Positions 1-11,000 of a DNA stretch of 42,071 nt are shown here, piece by piece (positions within the stretch are counted from its first letter, which is position 1; every line of letters starts with the position of its first letter). The translations under genes and the position numbers were made by a program. The notes below the pieces were generated by a model. It searched no databases. It was not told the origin of the DNA and saw only the letters and a program-made list of their open reading frames with translations. This DNA comes from CAYGWX01 sp964353855 [NCBI: uncultured bacterium] (GTDB lineage Bacteria; Edwardsbacteria; CAYGWX01): positions 4,339-46,409 of the forward strand of contig CAYGWX010000011.1 of assembly GCA_964353855.1 (NCBI GenBank), written 5' to 3'.

Positions 1-76
1 CCAGGAGAAGGCAGAGGGCCAGGTAGAGGATGAGGCAGACGATGAGCAGGACGACACGACCTTTGCCTCGGATCAT
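1..76 (-). CDS. N-terminal fragment of a membrane protein
   Basis: Reading leftwards from an ATG at 76-74, the frame stays open to the window edge and gives 25 residues: a short basic start (MIRGKGR) followed by an unbroken hydrophobic stretch (VVLLIVCLILYLALCLLL). This is a typical signal anchor or first membrane helix. It lies about 55 bases downstream of the uvrA stop, on the same strand. No clear ribosome-binding site is seen; the upstream bases are an AT-rich tract (77-110). Function cannot be told from this fragment. Confidence 0.5.
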   Translation of the reverse strand, partial: MIRGKGRVVLLIVCLILYLALCLLL

Positions 77-127
77 TTTTGATTTTGGATTTAAGATTTT
101 AGATTGCTTTTCAATGAAAAATGCTGA
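77..127. repeat. AT-rich degenerate short repeat between uvrA and the next gene
   Basis: The stretch reads as loosely repeated gattt/ggattt/agatttt units. It resembles the low-complexity intergenic repeats found elsewhere in this window (3268-3305, 30675-30702, 31371-31402). No gene is seen in it. Confidence 0.35.
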
Positions 128-130
128 TTG

Positions 131-2980
<2,850 letters not shown>

Positions 2981-3031
2981 CTTAATATCGGTTTATTTGA
3001 TGATAATCAGGGTCGAAAAAGGGAACATTGT

Positions 3032-3060
3032 AGTTTAGCATAAGTTTAAGAAAAAGTCAA
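3032..3060 (-). promoter_or_regulatory. predicted sigma-70 promoter of uvrA
   Basis: On the minus strand TTGACT (3060-3055) is followed after 17 bases by TAAACT (3037-3032), about 55 bases before the uvrA ATG. Spacing is ideal and the -35 matches 5 of 6; the -10 matches 4 of 6. Confidence 0.5.
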
Positions 3061-3070
3061 CCCCCTTAGA

Positions 3071-3090
3071 CCCCCTTTTTGCAAAGGGGG
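3071..3090. repeat. dispersed CCCCCTTT...AAAGGGGG palindrome
   Basis: Perfect 8-bp arms CCCCCTTT/AAAGGGGG around TTGC, followed by a ggggggattt tail. A second copy of the same element is at 28358-28380. It could also stop transcription. It lies in the 327-base gap between uvrA and the next gene, which otherwise holds the uvrA promoter, another palindrome at 3118-3137 and AT-rich degenerate repeats at 3268-3305. Confidence 0.6.
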
Positions 3091-3117
3091 AAGGGGGGAT
3101 TTTACGGTTGGGTCGTC

Positions 3118-3137
3118 ATTCCCGCCTAAGCGGGAAT
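3118..3137. repeat. ATTCCCGC/GCGGGAAT intergenic palindrome
   Basis: Perfect 8-bp inverted repeat with loop CTAA inside the context gtc-attcccgc...gcgggaat-ccag. A related degenerate copy (ccgg...ccggaatccag) follows at about 3208-3242. This is the widespread bacterial REP-like type of intergenic palindrome; no transposase is present. Confidence 0.55.
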
Positions 3138-3307
3138 CCAGGGCTTTCTCCCCTCTATCAAGAGGAGATTAAGGGGTGTGTCCCTTCATGCTGTCATGGA
3201 GCCTGCCCCGGACCACGATCCGGGGGGCTTGACCCGGAATCCAGTGTCTTTTGTTGGTCGTTAAATCCGAATTTCGCAATCCGAAATTCGATATTTCAAT
3301 TTCATCC

Positions 3308-3949
3308 CTATAGCACGATGTCTTTCCATGAGTGGATGCTCGCCTGCCCCTCGGGGCTCAACACCCTTGTGACGAAGGTGTATCTCTTCTCCGGCTCAAG
3401 CGGGCTGACGAAGTGCTCCCCGATCTGTAAGGGGACGTAGGAATGGATTCGGTAGCAGGTCTGCCAGGGCTTTACCCAGGGCTGGGTAACGGCCATCCTG
3501 AGTTCCACGACCCCTTCCTTCCCTGGTACCCAGCGTATCTTGACTCCCTTCCCCTTTTTGGTCATGGTGAAGCTGAGGGGCTGGGGCCTGGGGCCTTGGG
3601 GAGGTCTTTTCGGGGCCGGATATCCTGCACGCTTGGCTTGGGTGGCGTAGCGGAGAAAAAGGGCGTGGGCCGGGGGCTTGATTTGGGTGAGGGTGAACGG
3701 GTCGATATCTTTATTCTTTCTGGCGAAGGCTCTCCAGGCTTCCCGGTCCTCGTCCGTGAGTTCTTTCTGCCAGGTCTTTATGGCCCAGGCGAAGGTCTTC
3801 TTGGACTCTTTCTGGCTTTCCGAGTTGGGCTGTTTGGGTTTGGCGTAGCGCTTGCGGTAGGATTTGCCCAGGCGCGAGGAGAACACGGTTTCCTCGTCCA
3901 TCTTGCCGGTCGCACCGTCGGAAAGGAGGGGTTTTCGGAGTTTGGGCAT
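3308..3949 (-). CDS. 213-aa protein with phage-like N-terminus and FN3-like C-terminus
   Basis: No enzyme motif is recognised. Residues 1-75 follow a pattern I associate with phage or prophage structural hypotheticals: K-x-R-x-PL near the start, G-x-M-x-VF, a QP(N/R) turn and then W-x-x-LTDEDREAWRAF. The C-terminal part (about 125-213) alternates hydrophobic residues (VKIRWVPGKEGVVELRMAV, EPEKRYTFVTRVLSPEG) like a fibronectin-type-III beta sandwich. The protein at 30709-31356 has the same length and layout and aligns over its whole length (see findings). The start lies 6 bases after the stop of the DUF4209 gene, so the two are probably one transcript. It may be a structural, adhesive or accessory protein of a mobile module; function unknown. 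Confidence 0.75.
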   Translation of the reverse strand: MPKLRKPLLSDGATGKMDEETVFSSRLGKSYRKRYAKPKQPNSESQKESKKTFAWAIKTWQKELTDEDREAWRAFARKNKDIDPFTLTQIKPPAHALFLRYATQAKRAGYPAPKRPPQGPRPQPLSFTMTKKGKGVKIRWVPGKEGVVELRMAVTQPWVKPWQTCYRIHSYVPLQIGEHFVSPLEPEKRYTFVTRVLSPEGQASIHSWKDIVL

Positions 3950-3955
3950 GTTTAG

Positions 3956-5752
3956 TTAATCCTTTTTGCCTACTTCGCGAACTAACGCTAAGCAAAGTAT
4001 GGAATGGATTATTCTATCTGCGACGGGAATCCCGAAAGCTACAGCCGGCCATAATCCATGGCACACACAGTTACGAATATTCCATCCCCTTCGATCGGTA
4101 AAAAGTATACGTAAATAGAGAGCGACATCTTCGCCAAATTCTCCGAACACATTAGAAAATATAGGGTCGCGTAATAGCTCATCGAGAGTTTTATTAACAA
4201 ATCCTCCCCCTATTCGCGCTGGTTTTAGCACGGCTCCCCCATTATTCCGGACCAAGGTTCTTACAGCTTCTTCTACTTGTGGGACAAGTAAATGTATAGC
4301 CGTAAGATGTCGGTTTTCAAGATACGAATTCACACCCTCTAAAACTATTTCTCTCCTTTCTTCTTTAAAGATTGGAGCTTTATATATATAATCTACTAGC
4401 TGTTTAGCATCAACCTCGAACTTATGGAATAATGAGTCTAGAACTTTCCTTATGAATATAGATTCAATTTTCATATTTTGATCTGTTTGAAGAATAATGT
4501 TTCCTTCTAAATCTTGTTCTAGTGGACCAACTTCAGCAATTGGCGTCCCCCTTACATCTTGAATTTTCTTGGCAAAAAGAAATGTAATTGGGGCTTTCTT
4601 AGAAAGATCGTGAAGTTGCTTCTCTACACCTTTTTTTCTTGATATATAGCGAATAGCAACCCTTGCAAGTGCAGTTTCTTTGTCACCCTCGATTATTTGA
4701 GCAACATATTTATCCATTTCCTCTCTCTTAATTTCACGAGAGACGGAAATGGGTTTCATCTCATCTCTAGTTTTTGGGCCGATACTTTGTAATTTGACTG
4801 CAATTCTTTCAGCATCTTCTTTCAGGCCATAATTTTGGTAAATTTCATAAACATCTTGCAACCATGACATAGCCAATATGGCAGAAGCTTGCTCGCTAAG
4901 TTTTTCAAAAGCCCCACCGTATTTTAACAATACTCTTTTAACGTCGCCTTTCCGATCAAGAGCTCGGTAATAATTGGCCAACCGATTGGCGGCTCTCTCC
5001 GCAGCCCAGGGATCCAGGTTTGACTGCTCCGGTGGATTTGAAATCCTTTCAAGTCGTTTTTCTAGATCATCGATGATTTTAATTCTCTGACTTTCCGTTA
5101 GGGGTACCTTTTTATTTTCAATCAGTAGATCGTAAGAATATCCCCATAGCCCTATTAATTCGTCTTTAGCAACCTTGTCTTCGTAGGCTATTATGGCGTC
5201 CCTAACCTTCTCTACTCGTTGAGCATCATTAAGAGTCAATGCAAGATAAAGAGATCGTTCAAGCTTTTTAAATATTTCAACATCATGTTTATAGTCGCCT
5301 CTGCTGGCAATATCAACATTGCTATCGATAGCGCTAGTCGCCATATTGAAATGCGGTTTCTTCCCAGCTATTTTCTCCGAGAAGACCCATACTAAGTCAG
5401 AATATCTTGCTCGCATGACTGGGTGACTTGCTTCTCTTGACCTTCTTTCCCAATAATCAATCAGTATAGGTGTTATTTGTGAAATGCTTGGATATTCAAC
5501 GATAGACCCATCTTCCTTCTTCCATACCAATTTAGGCCCATAGTAAGTACCCCATCCTATCTCTGAATCTTGTAAGTTTTCAGCGAGATCGAAGGCAGTA
5601 ATTTCTGCGGTCCACTCTTCGTGCGGTGTTTCTTCTCCCAGTTCTTTGAGAGCCTTTTTAAGTGTTTCAGCAATTGTTATTTCTGAAATAGGTTCCGATG
5701 AAATTCCAAATTCAATTAACAATTCTTTGAGTTTTTTCTGTTGTTCAGTCAT
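3956..5752 (-). CDS. DUF4209 protein with HEPN-like RNxxxHG motif
   Basis: The product is about 598 residues if it starts at the ATG at 5752 (AAAAAGG eight bases upstream); an ATG at 5770 would add six residues but has no ribosome-binding site. The body (about 1-470) is helical and charged. The last ~120 residues match the DUF4209 type: LKPARIGGGFVNKTLDELL, then DVALYLRILFTDRRGWNIRNCVCHGL. RNCVCHG is the conserved RNxxxHG motif of that family and has the R-x4-H spacing of HEPN RNases. The gene is visibly AT-rich compared with its GC-rich neighbours, suggesting recent transfer. It is followed after 6 bases by the 213-aa gene and preceded by a consensus promoter. By analogy with HEPN proteins an RNase role in defence or stress is plausible, but inferred. 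Confidence 0.8.
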   Translation of the reverse strand: MTEQQKKLKELLIEFGISSEPISEITIAETLKKALKELGEETPHEEWTAEITAFDLAENLQDSEIGWGTYYGPKLVWKKEDGSIVEYPSISQITPILIDYWERRSREASHPVMRARYSDLVWVFSEKIAGKKPHFNMATSAIDSNVDIASRGDYKHDVEIFKKLERSLYLALTLNDAQRVEKVRDAIIAYEDKVAKDELIGLWGYSYDLLIENKKVPLTESQRIKIIDDLEKRLERISNPPEQSNLDPWAAERAANRLANYYRALDRKGDVKRVLLKYGGAFEKLSEQASAILAMSWLQDVYEIYQNYGLKEDAERIAVKLQSIGPKTRDEMKPISVSREIKREEMDKYVAQIIEGDKETALARVAIRYISRKKGVEKQLHDLSKKAPITFLFAKKIQDVRGTPIAEVGPLEQDLEGNIILQTDQNMKIESIFIRKVLDSLFHKFEVDAKQLVDYIYKAPIFKEERREIVLEGVNSYLENRHLTAIHLLVPQVEEAVRTLVRNNGGAVLKPARIGGGFVNKTLDELLRDPIFSNVFGEFGEDVALYLRILFTDRRGWNIRNCVCHGLWPAVAFGIPVADRIIHSILCLALVREVGKKD

Positions 5753-5841
5753 ATTCGGTACCTTTTTCATCAATTCAGGCGGAGTTCTCAGGGCGCCGGT
5801 TTGGCCCCAAGTATGTTTGCGGTATTTCTTTCCCCTCAGGT

Positions 5842-5870
5842 ATTATAGGTAAATCAAAGGATAAAGTCAA
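5842..5870 (-). promoter_or_regulatory. sigma-70 promoter of the DUF4209 gene pair
   Basis: On the minus strand TTGACT (5870-5865), 17-base spacer, TATAAT (5847-5842). It matches the consensus at 11 of 12 positions and leaves a leader of roughly 65-85 bases to the start codon. Confidence 0.75.
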
Positions 5871-6042
5871 GGGGAGGTTGGTGTTTTCATGTATTGTTTT
5901 CCCGCCTTAGTTTCTAACTCCTTCCCTTTCCACTCGTTACAACTCATCACCATCCATTCCAATCCATTACCACATTATTCCTTAACCCCTCGCGTGGTGG
6001 TGCAGGGGTGCCGGAGGGGTGGGGGATAGGGGCTGGTACATA

Positions 6043-6097
6043 GGTATTTGGTACGGGTTTGGTTGGTATTTGGTTCGGATTTGGTATGGGTTTTATC
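6043..6097. repeat. 11-bp-period tandem array upstream of the DUF4209 pair
   Basis: Units of 11 bases start at 6043, 6054, 6065, 6076 and 6087: GGTATTTGGTA, CGGGTTTGGTT, GGTATTTGGTT, CGGATTTGGTA, TGGGTTTTATC. TTTGGT recurs once per helical turn. The array sits in the 549-base gap between the DUF4209 gene and the beta-helix gene, which otherwise holds G-rich tracts (6003-6033, 6125-6141), two predicted promoters and no convincing gene. It may be an operator or iteron-like protein-binding array. Confidence 0.65.
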
Positions 6098-6166
6098 TCG
6101 TGGTTTTGAGGGGTTTTACCTGCCTGGGAGGGGTGGGGGGCTGGGTTTATCCTTTCCCCCTCTACT

Positions 6167-6195
6167 ATAATAGCGCCGAATCGGGCTTTTTGCAA
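6167..6195 (-). promoter_or_regulatory. possible second promoter upstream of the 11-bp array
   Basis: Minus-strand TTGCAA (6195-6190), 17-base spacer, TATTAT (6172-6167). It would transcribe through the 11-bp array towards the DUF4209 gene, with a leader of about 400 bases. It is weaker than the promoter at 5842-5870. Confidence 0.3.
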
Positions 6196-6301
6196 CCCCC
6201 TGATGCGGGTTACGAGGTATTCGGTATGGGCTAAACGCTTATCGGGTCGGGTGTTAAAAAAATTTTCATCTTTATTACCGCATGGGGGAAAAAGCCGGGT
6301 T

Positions 6302-7852
6302 CTACCTCAACTTCACAATCCGCAAGGGCTTGGCGTCTTTCCGGTCCGGCTTCAGGAAGTAGACCCCCGGGGAAAGCCCCTCCCCGATCCGGTCGCCTTT
6401 GTAGGTTCCAACTTTACGGCCCGCGATGTCGTAGAGGGCGAAACGCTCGGAGGAGTGGCCGGGGATCGCGGCAAAGGAGGTGAAGGGGTTGGGAAAGACA
6501 GAGAAGGAGAGGTTAGAGGATAGAGGATAGAAAGTTCCAGAAGATTCCTCCATCCCGGTGACGATATACTCATACGCCCCGATGTCCCAGCGGGGGCCCT
6601 GGGGACGGAGCGTCCCCAGGATGTCCTCGCGCACCTCCAGCAGGGAATCCCCGGCATCCCGGGCCGGGGAACTGCTCTGAAGCCTGAAATTATTCGCCAG
6701 CGAGTCCACGAACCGCGGGTCCTGCCCGAGCAGGTCGTGCGGGCCGCGCGTCGTGGGCGCGCTCGCGCCCATAATCAGGTTGTAATCCCCGGAGGCCTGA
6801 GCCGTGTCCGCCCACCAGTAGCTCGTGTTCGTGTTGTAGAAGATGTTGTTCCGCACCTCGCCCCCCTGGCAGTATTGCCCGGAGAACCCGATCCCGTGCC
6901 ACTGGATGTAGGCGAAGGTGTTGTTCAGGGCCCGCACCCTCGCGATGTCCTGCACGCACAGGCCCCAGGCCCAGCCCCGGGCGAAGAGGTTGTTCTTGAA
7001 GGTGAGGTCCGAAGTCTGATGATAAAAATGCGCCTCGCCCATGAAGCCCTGGTGGAAGTCCCAGCAGGAGTTCGCCTCGATCACCGCCCAGCGGGCGCGC
7101 TCACCATTGTTGTCAAAGGTCTGGAAGGCATCCACGTGGGCCGAGCCGATGGACTCCGGCACCGTGCCGTGAAAGTAATTCCTGCGGATCACCAAGCTGT
7201 CCCCGAAGAACCGGGAGTAGTCGCAGTCCCCCCGGCCGTACTGGAACAGGAAGTCCACCTCATTGCGCTCCACAGTCCAGGCCGTGCCTGAGATCCCCAG
7301 GCCGGCCTGGCAGTGGTAGACCCGGTTGTCCGCGACGTAGGCCCCCCGGGGCAGGGGCTGGGACCAGTTCCCCTGCACCCCGGGGCCGCGGAGGAAGGAG
7401 AAGTAGTTGTCCACCACCTCGGCATAGTCGCTCGAGACGAAAACCCCGTAGCGGTCCCTCCATCCCGTGAGCGAGGTGTCCCAGACCACATTGAACCCCT
7501 CGATCCGGGTGTAGCTCCCGGACGCGGGGGAGTTCGTGTCGAAGCCCCAGGTCGTAGCCGTCCTGCGGGGAGAGGACTTGAACACGATCTTCCGGCTCGC
7601 CGTGCCGGAGCGGCGGAGCACCACCCGCTCGGGATAAGTTCCTGAAAGCACCAGGACAGAGTCCCCGGCCACCACCGTGGTGCAGGCCCGGTTTACGTGC
7701 CTCCAGGCCGAGTCCGGCCTCATCCCACGCCATACGTCGTTCCCGGAGGGGGAGACATAGTAGGTCGTCGCCCCTGCCGGAAGAACCATAACAAACGTAA
7801 GAAGTAAGGCGTAAGGCGTGAGGCGGAAAACCAAAGGCGAAACCAATCTCAT
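6302..7852 (-). CDS. secreted right-handed beta-helix protein with C-terminal sorting domain
   Basis: Signal peptide at about 1-28 (MRLVSPLVF...LPAGA). The mature part starts TTYYVSPSGNDVWRGMRPDSAW, the classic opening of parallel beta-helix (pectate-lyase-like) proteins, followed by repeated NxF/NNxF turn motifs (VVDNYFSF, VIRRNYFHG, FKNNLFARG, ALNNTFAYI, VRNNIFYNT) to about residue 380, ending with the LRPQGPRWDIGAYEY motif. The last ~80 residues are a FlgD/type-IX-like CTD (FSVFPNPF, GDRIGEGLSPGVYFL, RIVKLR). Likely an exported polysaccharide-binding or -cleaving protein; no catalytic residues can be assigned. Two parts of the frame are made of dispersed short repeats (7796-7830 in the signal peptide, 6511-6534 before the CTD). 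GAGGT five bases before the ATG supports this start; the ribosome-binding site lies inside the orphan CTD stub. Confidence 0.85.
   Translation of the reverse strand: MRLVSPLVFRLTPYALLLTFVMVLPAGATTYYVSPSGNDVWRGMRPDSAWRHVNRACTTVVAGDSVLVLSGTYPERVVLRRSGTASRKIVFKSSPRRTATTWGFDTNSPASGSYTRIEGFNVVWDTSLTGWRDRYGVFVSSDYAEVVDNYFSFLRGPGVQGNWSQPLPRGAYVADNRVYHCQAGLGISGTAWTVERNEVDFLFQYGRGDCDYSRFFGDSLVIRRNYFHGTVPESIGSAHVDAFQTFDNNGERARWAVIEANSCWDFHQGFMGEAHFYHQTSDLTFKNNLFARGWAWGLCVQDIARVRALNNTFAYIQWHGIGFSGQYCQGGEVRNNIFYNTNTSYWWADTAQASGDYNLIMGASAPTTRGPHDLLGQDPRFVDSLANNFRLQSSSPARDAGDSLLEVREDILGTLRPQGPRWDIGAYEYIVTGMEESSGTFYPLSSNLSFSVFPNPFTSFAAIPGHSSERFALYDIAGRKVGTYKGDRIGEGLSPGVYFLKPDRKDAKPLRIVKLR
6511..6534. repeat. 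degenerate TTAGAGGATAG repeat within the beta-helix gene
   Basis: ggttagagga-tagaggatag-aaag encodes part of the linker FYPLSSNLSF just before the CTD. A similar tract in intergenic DNA is at 35421-35450 (ctaacatctaacctcttacttctatc, reverse sense). Confidence 0.45.
7796..7830. repeat. GTAAGGCGTAAGGCGTGAGGCG repeat inside a signal peptide
   Basis: A tandem of (c)gtaaggcg-like heptamers/octamers lies in frame and encodes FRLTPYALLLT, the hydrophobic core of the signal peptide of the beta-helix protein. A near-identical tract is inside the BNR gene at 31847-31882, where it encodes PYPSRLTPYVL. Confidence 0.6.
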
Positions 7853-7854
7853 CG

Positions 7855-8004
7855 CTACCTCACTTTCACAATCCGTAAAGGCTTGCTGTTCTCGTTCTCA
7901 GCTTTGAGGAAATAAACCCCGGCAGATAGGCCCTCCCCGATCCGGTCGCCCCGATAGGTCCCGATCAGCTGTCCGAGAGGACGAATAACCGGATGGAGAG
8001 ATCC
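7855..8004 (-). pseudogene. orphan C-terminal sorting-domain stub
   Basis: Minus-strand frame from 8004 down to a TAG at 7857-7855 reads GSLHPVIRPLGQLIGTYRG followed by DRIGEGLSAGVYFL, KAENENSKPL and RIVKVR. The last ~35 residues closely match the C-terminus of the beta-helix protein (GTYKGDRIGEGLSPGVYFL). There is no start codon and no upstream domain: a TGA lies at 8007-8005 and the terminator of the C25 gene comes next. It is the broken end of a lost secreted-protein gene. Its final codons supply the ribosome-binding site for the gene at 7852. Confidence 0.75.
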
Positions 8005-8016
8005 TCACTAAAGGAC

Positions 8017-8044
8017 AAGGGGCCCCGATCAATCGGGGCCCCTT
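8017..8044 (-). terminator. hairpin after the first C25 protease gene
   Basis: 13-bp perfect stem (AAGGGGCCCCGAT / ATCGGGGCCCCTT) with a minimal loop, eleven bases after the stop codon at 8056. The downstream T run is short (ttgtccttt), so termination may be partial. Confidence 0.6.
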
Positions 8045-8055
8045 GGGTAAAAAGG

Positions 8056-11000
8056 TTACCTCACGACGACCAACTTGCGAGTTGCCGTGTAGCCCGAGGC
8101 CTCCAGACGGTAGAAGTACACCCCGCTGGATAAGACATGACCTTTCGCATCACGCCCGTCCCAGGCGGCTTCCTTCCAGCCCGCCTTCTCCTCGGAGTTC
8201 ACCAGCTCCCGCACCATCTGACCACTCACGTTGTACACCCGCAACGCCACCTTGCTGTCCTTGGGCAGGGCATACCCGATGAGCGCACGGTTCGTGAGCG
8301 GGTTCGGACGGCTCTGGGCGAGCCCGTAGGCCGTGGGCAGGGCTCGCGGAGTCGCAACTTCCAGCTCCACCCCGCTCACCATCCGCGGAGGATCGGTGGT
8401 GAACTTCAACGCTTTCCCGCCCACGATCGCCCCCATCCCCCGGTCATAGGTCCCGTTGTTAAACGGGCACAGCCCCACCGTCATCGCCGCGTTCTGTTGG
8501 CCCACCGTCATCGAAGAAATCGTGCTCGCGTTCTTCCACTGCAGGATGATCTCCGAGTCCCGCGTGTTCGCCGTCCCGGGCGTCAGGCTGGTGTCCATGA
8601 CGATAATCTCAAACGTCCCGGCGTAGCTCCCACCCAGCGTGGGCACAGAGTCCCACTCCACGATGAACCGTTGGTTCGCGTCCCGCCGGTACCAGCAGGT
8701 CCCGGTCCCGGACACCGTCAGGTCGTCCCAGAAGATCGCCACCCCGTTGGGTACGAAACTCGTGGAAGGCAAGGCCGCATTGGAGTAATACGCGTAGGTC
8801 GTCCGCGCGATCGACAGCCAGGCATTGGTGCAAATGGTGGCCGAGTCCGACGTCGCCCCGTAGTGCCTGACCCGGATCCCGCCTGTCCCGCGCATCAGCT
8901 GCCGCAGGCTCATGTCGTCCCCGGAGATCCCCACCGTGGTCCCGTTGCCGCCCCGCGAGGGGTTGAGCTCGATCCAGCTGTAGGTCGGACGGTTCAGGTA
9001 CATCGAATCCGTGCTCTCGTAGGCATAGTAGCCGTACGTATCCGGCCCCTGCGGGTCCTCGGCCGTGATCGTCCCGACCACGATCGTGAAGCTCCGGTCC
9101 ACCACGTAACCCCCGTCCGCCACCAGGTGGACCACAAACGGGATGGGCGTCTCCTTGGGTATCGAACTCGACGCCTTCACGGTGTACCGGTCGGCGTCGT
9201 TCACCCCGGTGGTGTCGTGAGGAATGCTCCCGTACGTCCCAAGCGAGTCCGTGATCGTGATCCGGCTGTCCGCGCAGCGGAGCGTCCCCCTCACGTTGTA
9301 CCCGTTCCCGAACCCGGAGTTCCGCAGCACGATCCGCATCTGCGTCGAGTCCCCGGGGTCCAATCGGTGGTTCGCGTCCGCGGTCCAGTAGGACTCGTAG
9401 CCCAGCACCGCCGTGCCCACGGTCTTGGACACGGGCGTGGTCCAGATCGAGTCGTTGGCGTCCCGGCATACGATGTTGAAGGTCAGGGCCACCCCGTTGG
9501 TGCAGGAGGGGGCCGCGGTGAAGCGGTAGCCGGGGTTGATGTAAAAGCTGTCCCCGGCCGCGAGGTTCCCGCAGTTGGCCACCGAGTCCAGCACCGTGGC
9601 ATAGGAGGTCGTGCTCCGCAGCTTGGCCACCACATTATTAGCCGGCTGGGTCCCGAAGTTCTTGACCCAGGTCGGCATGAATATCGTCTCGCTCGGGTTG
9701 ATGATCCCGTCCCCGTTCCCCCCGGGCCCGGGGTCGTTGATCGAGGTTCTAAGGACCCCGACGTAGGCCCCGGAGGAGCGCACCAGGGCTGTGCCCTCCC
9801 AGGGCAGGAAGTTCCTCGCGGTCACGGTCACATCCAGGTTGCCCGGGGTCAGGGGCGAGATGTTCAGGACCACCGAGCCCGAGGCATCGGTCGTGTCCGT
9901 GGCGTAGGTCTCCCCGCCTTTCATGGCGCAGACCCGCGCCCCGCGGATCTGGGCCTTGTCCCCGTTCACCGTCACGGTGAAAGCCGAGGGACCCACCGGG
10001 ACCACTGCAGGATAGTTCACGGTCAGGTTGGTCGGCTGGGCCCCGTTCCAAAGGGGTACGCCGGGATCGCCGAAGAGGTTTTTCTCATAGCACTCCCAGC
10101 GATGACGATCTCCCCAGGTGCCGTCGGTCCAGAGAGGCACGAAGAAGTCCTTGGCCCGACCCAGGCACTGCCCCAGACGCAGGTAGTTCCGCTGCGGGGC
10201 CGGGAGCATGCTCTCGAAGAAGCGGATGTTGTAGCTCTCGGCCACCTGCACCCAGCCGTAGCGGGAGTTGAACATCACCGCCACCCAGCCATTCACGGCA
10301 TGGGTGATCATGTTCTCGGCCAGGCAGTCCCCGAACTGCATCCCCGAGACGCCCGAGGTGTCGAAGGCCCCGGGATGGCAGCATACCGCGATGATCAGCT
10401 CCGGCTTGCCCACGTTGCTCTGGGCGATGGCGTGGGTGCAGTCGTACAGCGAGCCCATCGCGTTGGGGGCGCCGTGCCCGATGTGGGCGGTGTACATCCA
10501 GCCCCGGTTCAGGGTGTCCCGGAAGGCGGCCCCGGAGATGGGCACATCCCCGCCCGAGGCGTACATCCGGCAGTCCAGCCAGGGCGGGGTGGGGGTCATC
10601 GTCCGGATGGTGTCGTTGTATTCGTTGGAAAAGGTCACATCGTTGGTCAGGAAAGCCTTCTGGTAGAAGCCCGCGCCCGGGGTCTTCTCGTAGGTGAACA
10701 TCCGGCTGATGTACTTGGAGGCCTCGAACGTGGAGTCCAGGGTGATCCGACCGACGTAGACGTCGGAGTAGCCGTCGATGCTGTCGGTGGCCTCCCCAAA
10801 GATGTTGTCCCGGTCCCCGTCCCAGGAGCCGTTCAGGTCCGAGAAGTAAAGGTCGGCGGGAAACTGGTCCTGATAGCCGGAGACGGGCCCATAGGCCCGG
10901 CGCCAGTTATGCTGGGCTTTGCTCGGAGCCACGTCCCGGGAGGCGATGAAGAACATCGAGGTGCCCCAGGTCGTCCGGGCATCCTTGATGAAGTTCCGGA

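Noticed and set aside
5947-6195. 82-codon proline-rich frame across the 11-bp array
   Set aside because: The PNPNQIPTKPVPNTYVP-like composition simply reflects the 11-bp DNA repeat. It has a TTG start that coincides with a -35-like box and no ribosome-binding site.
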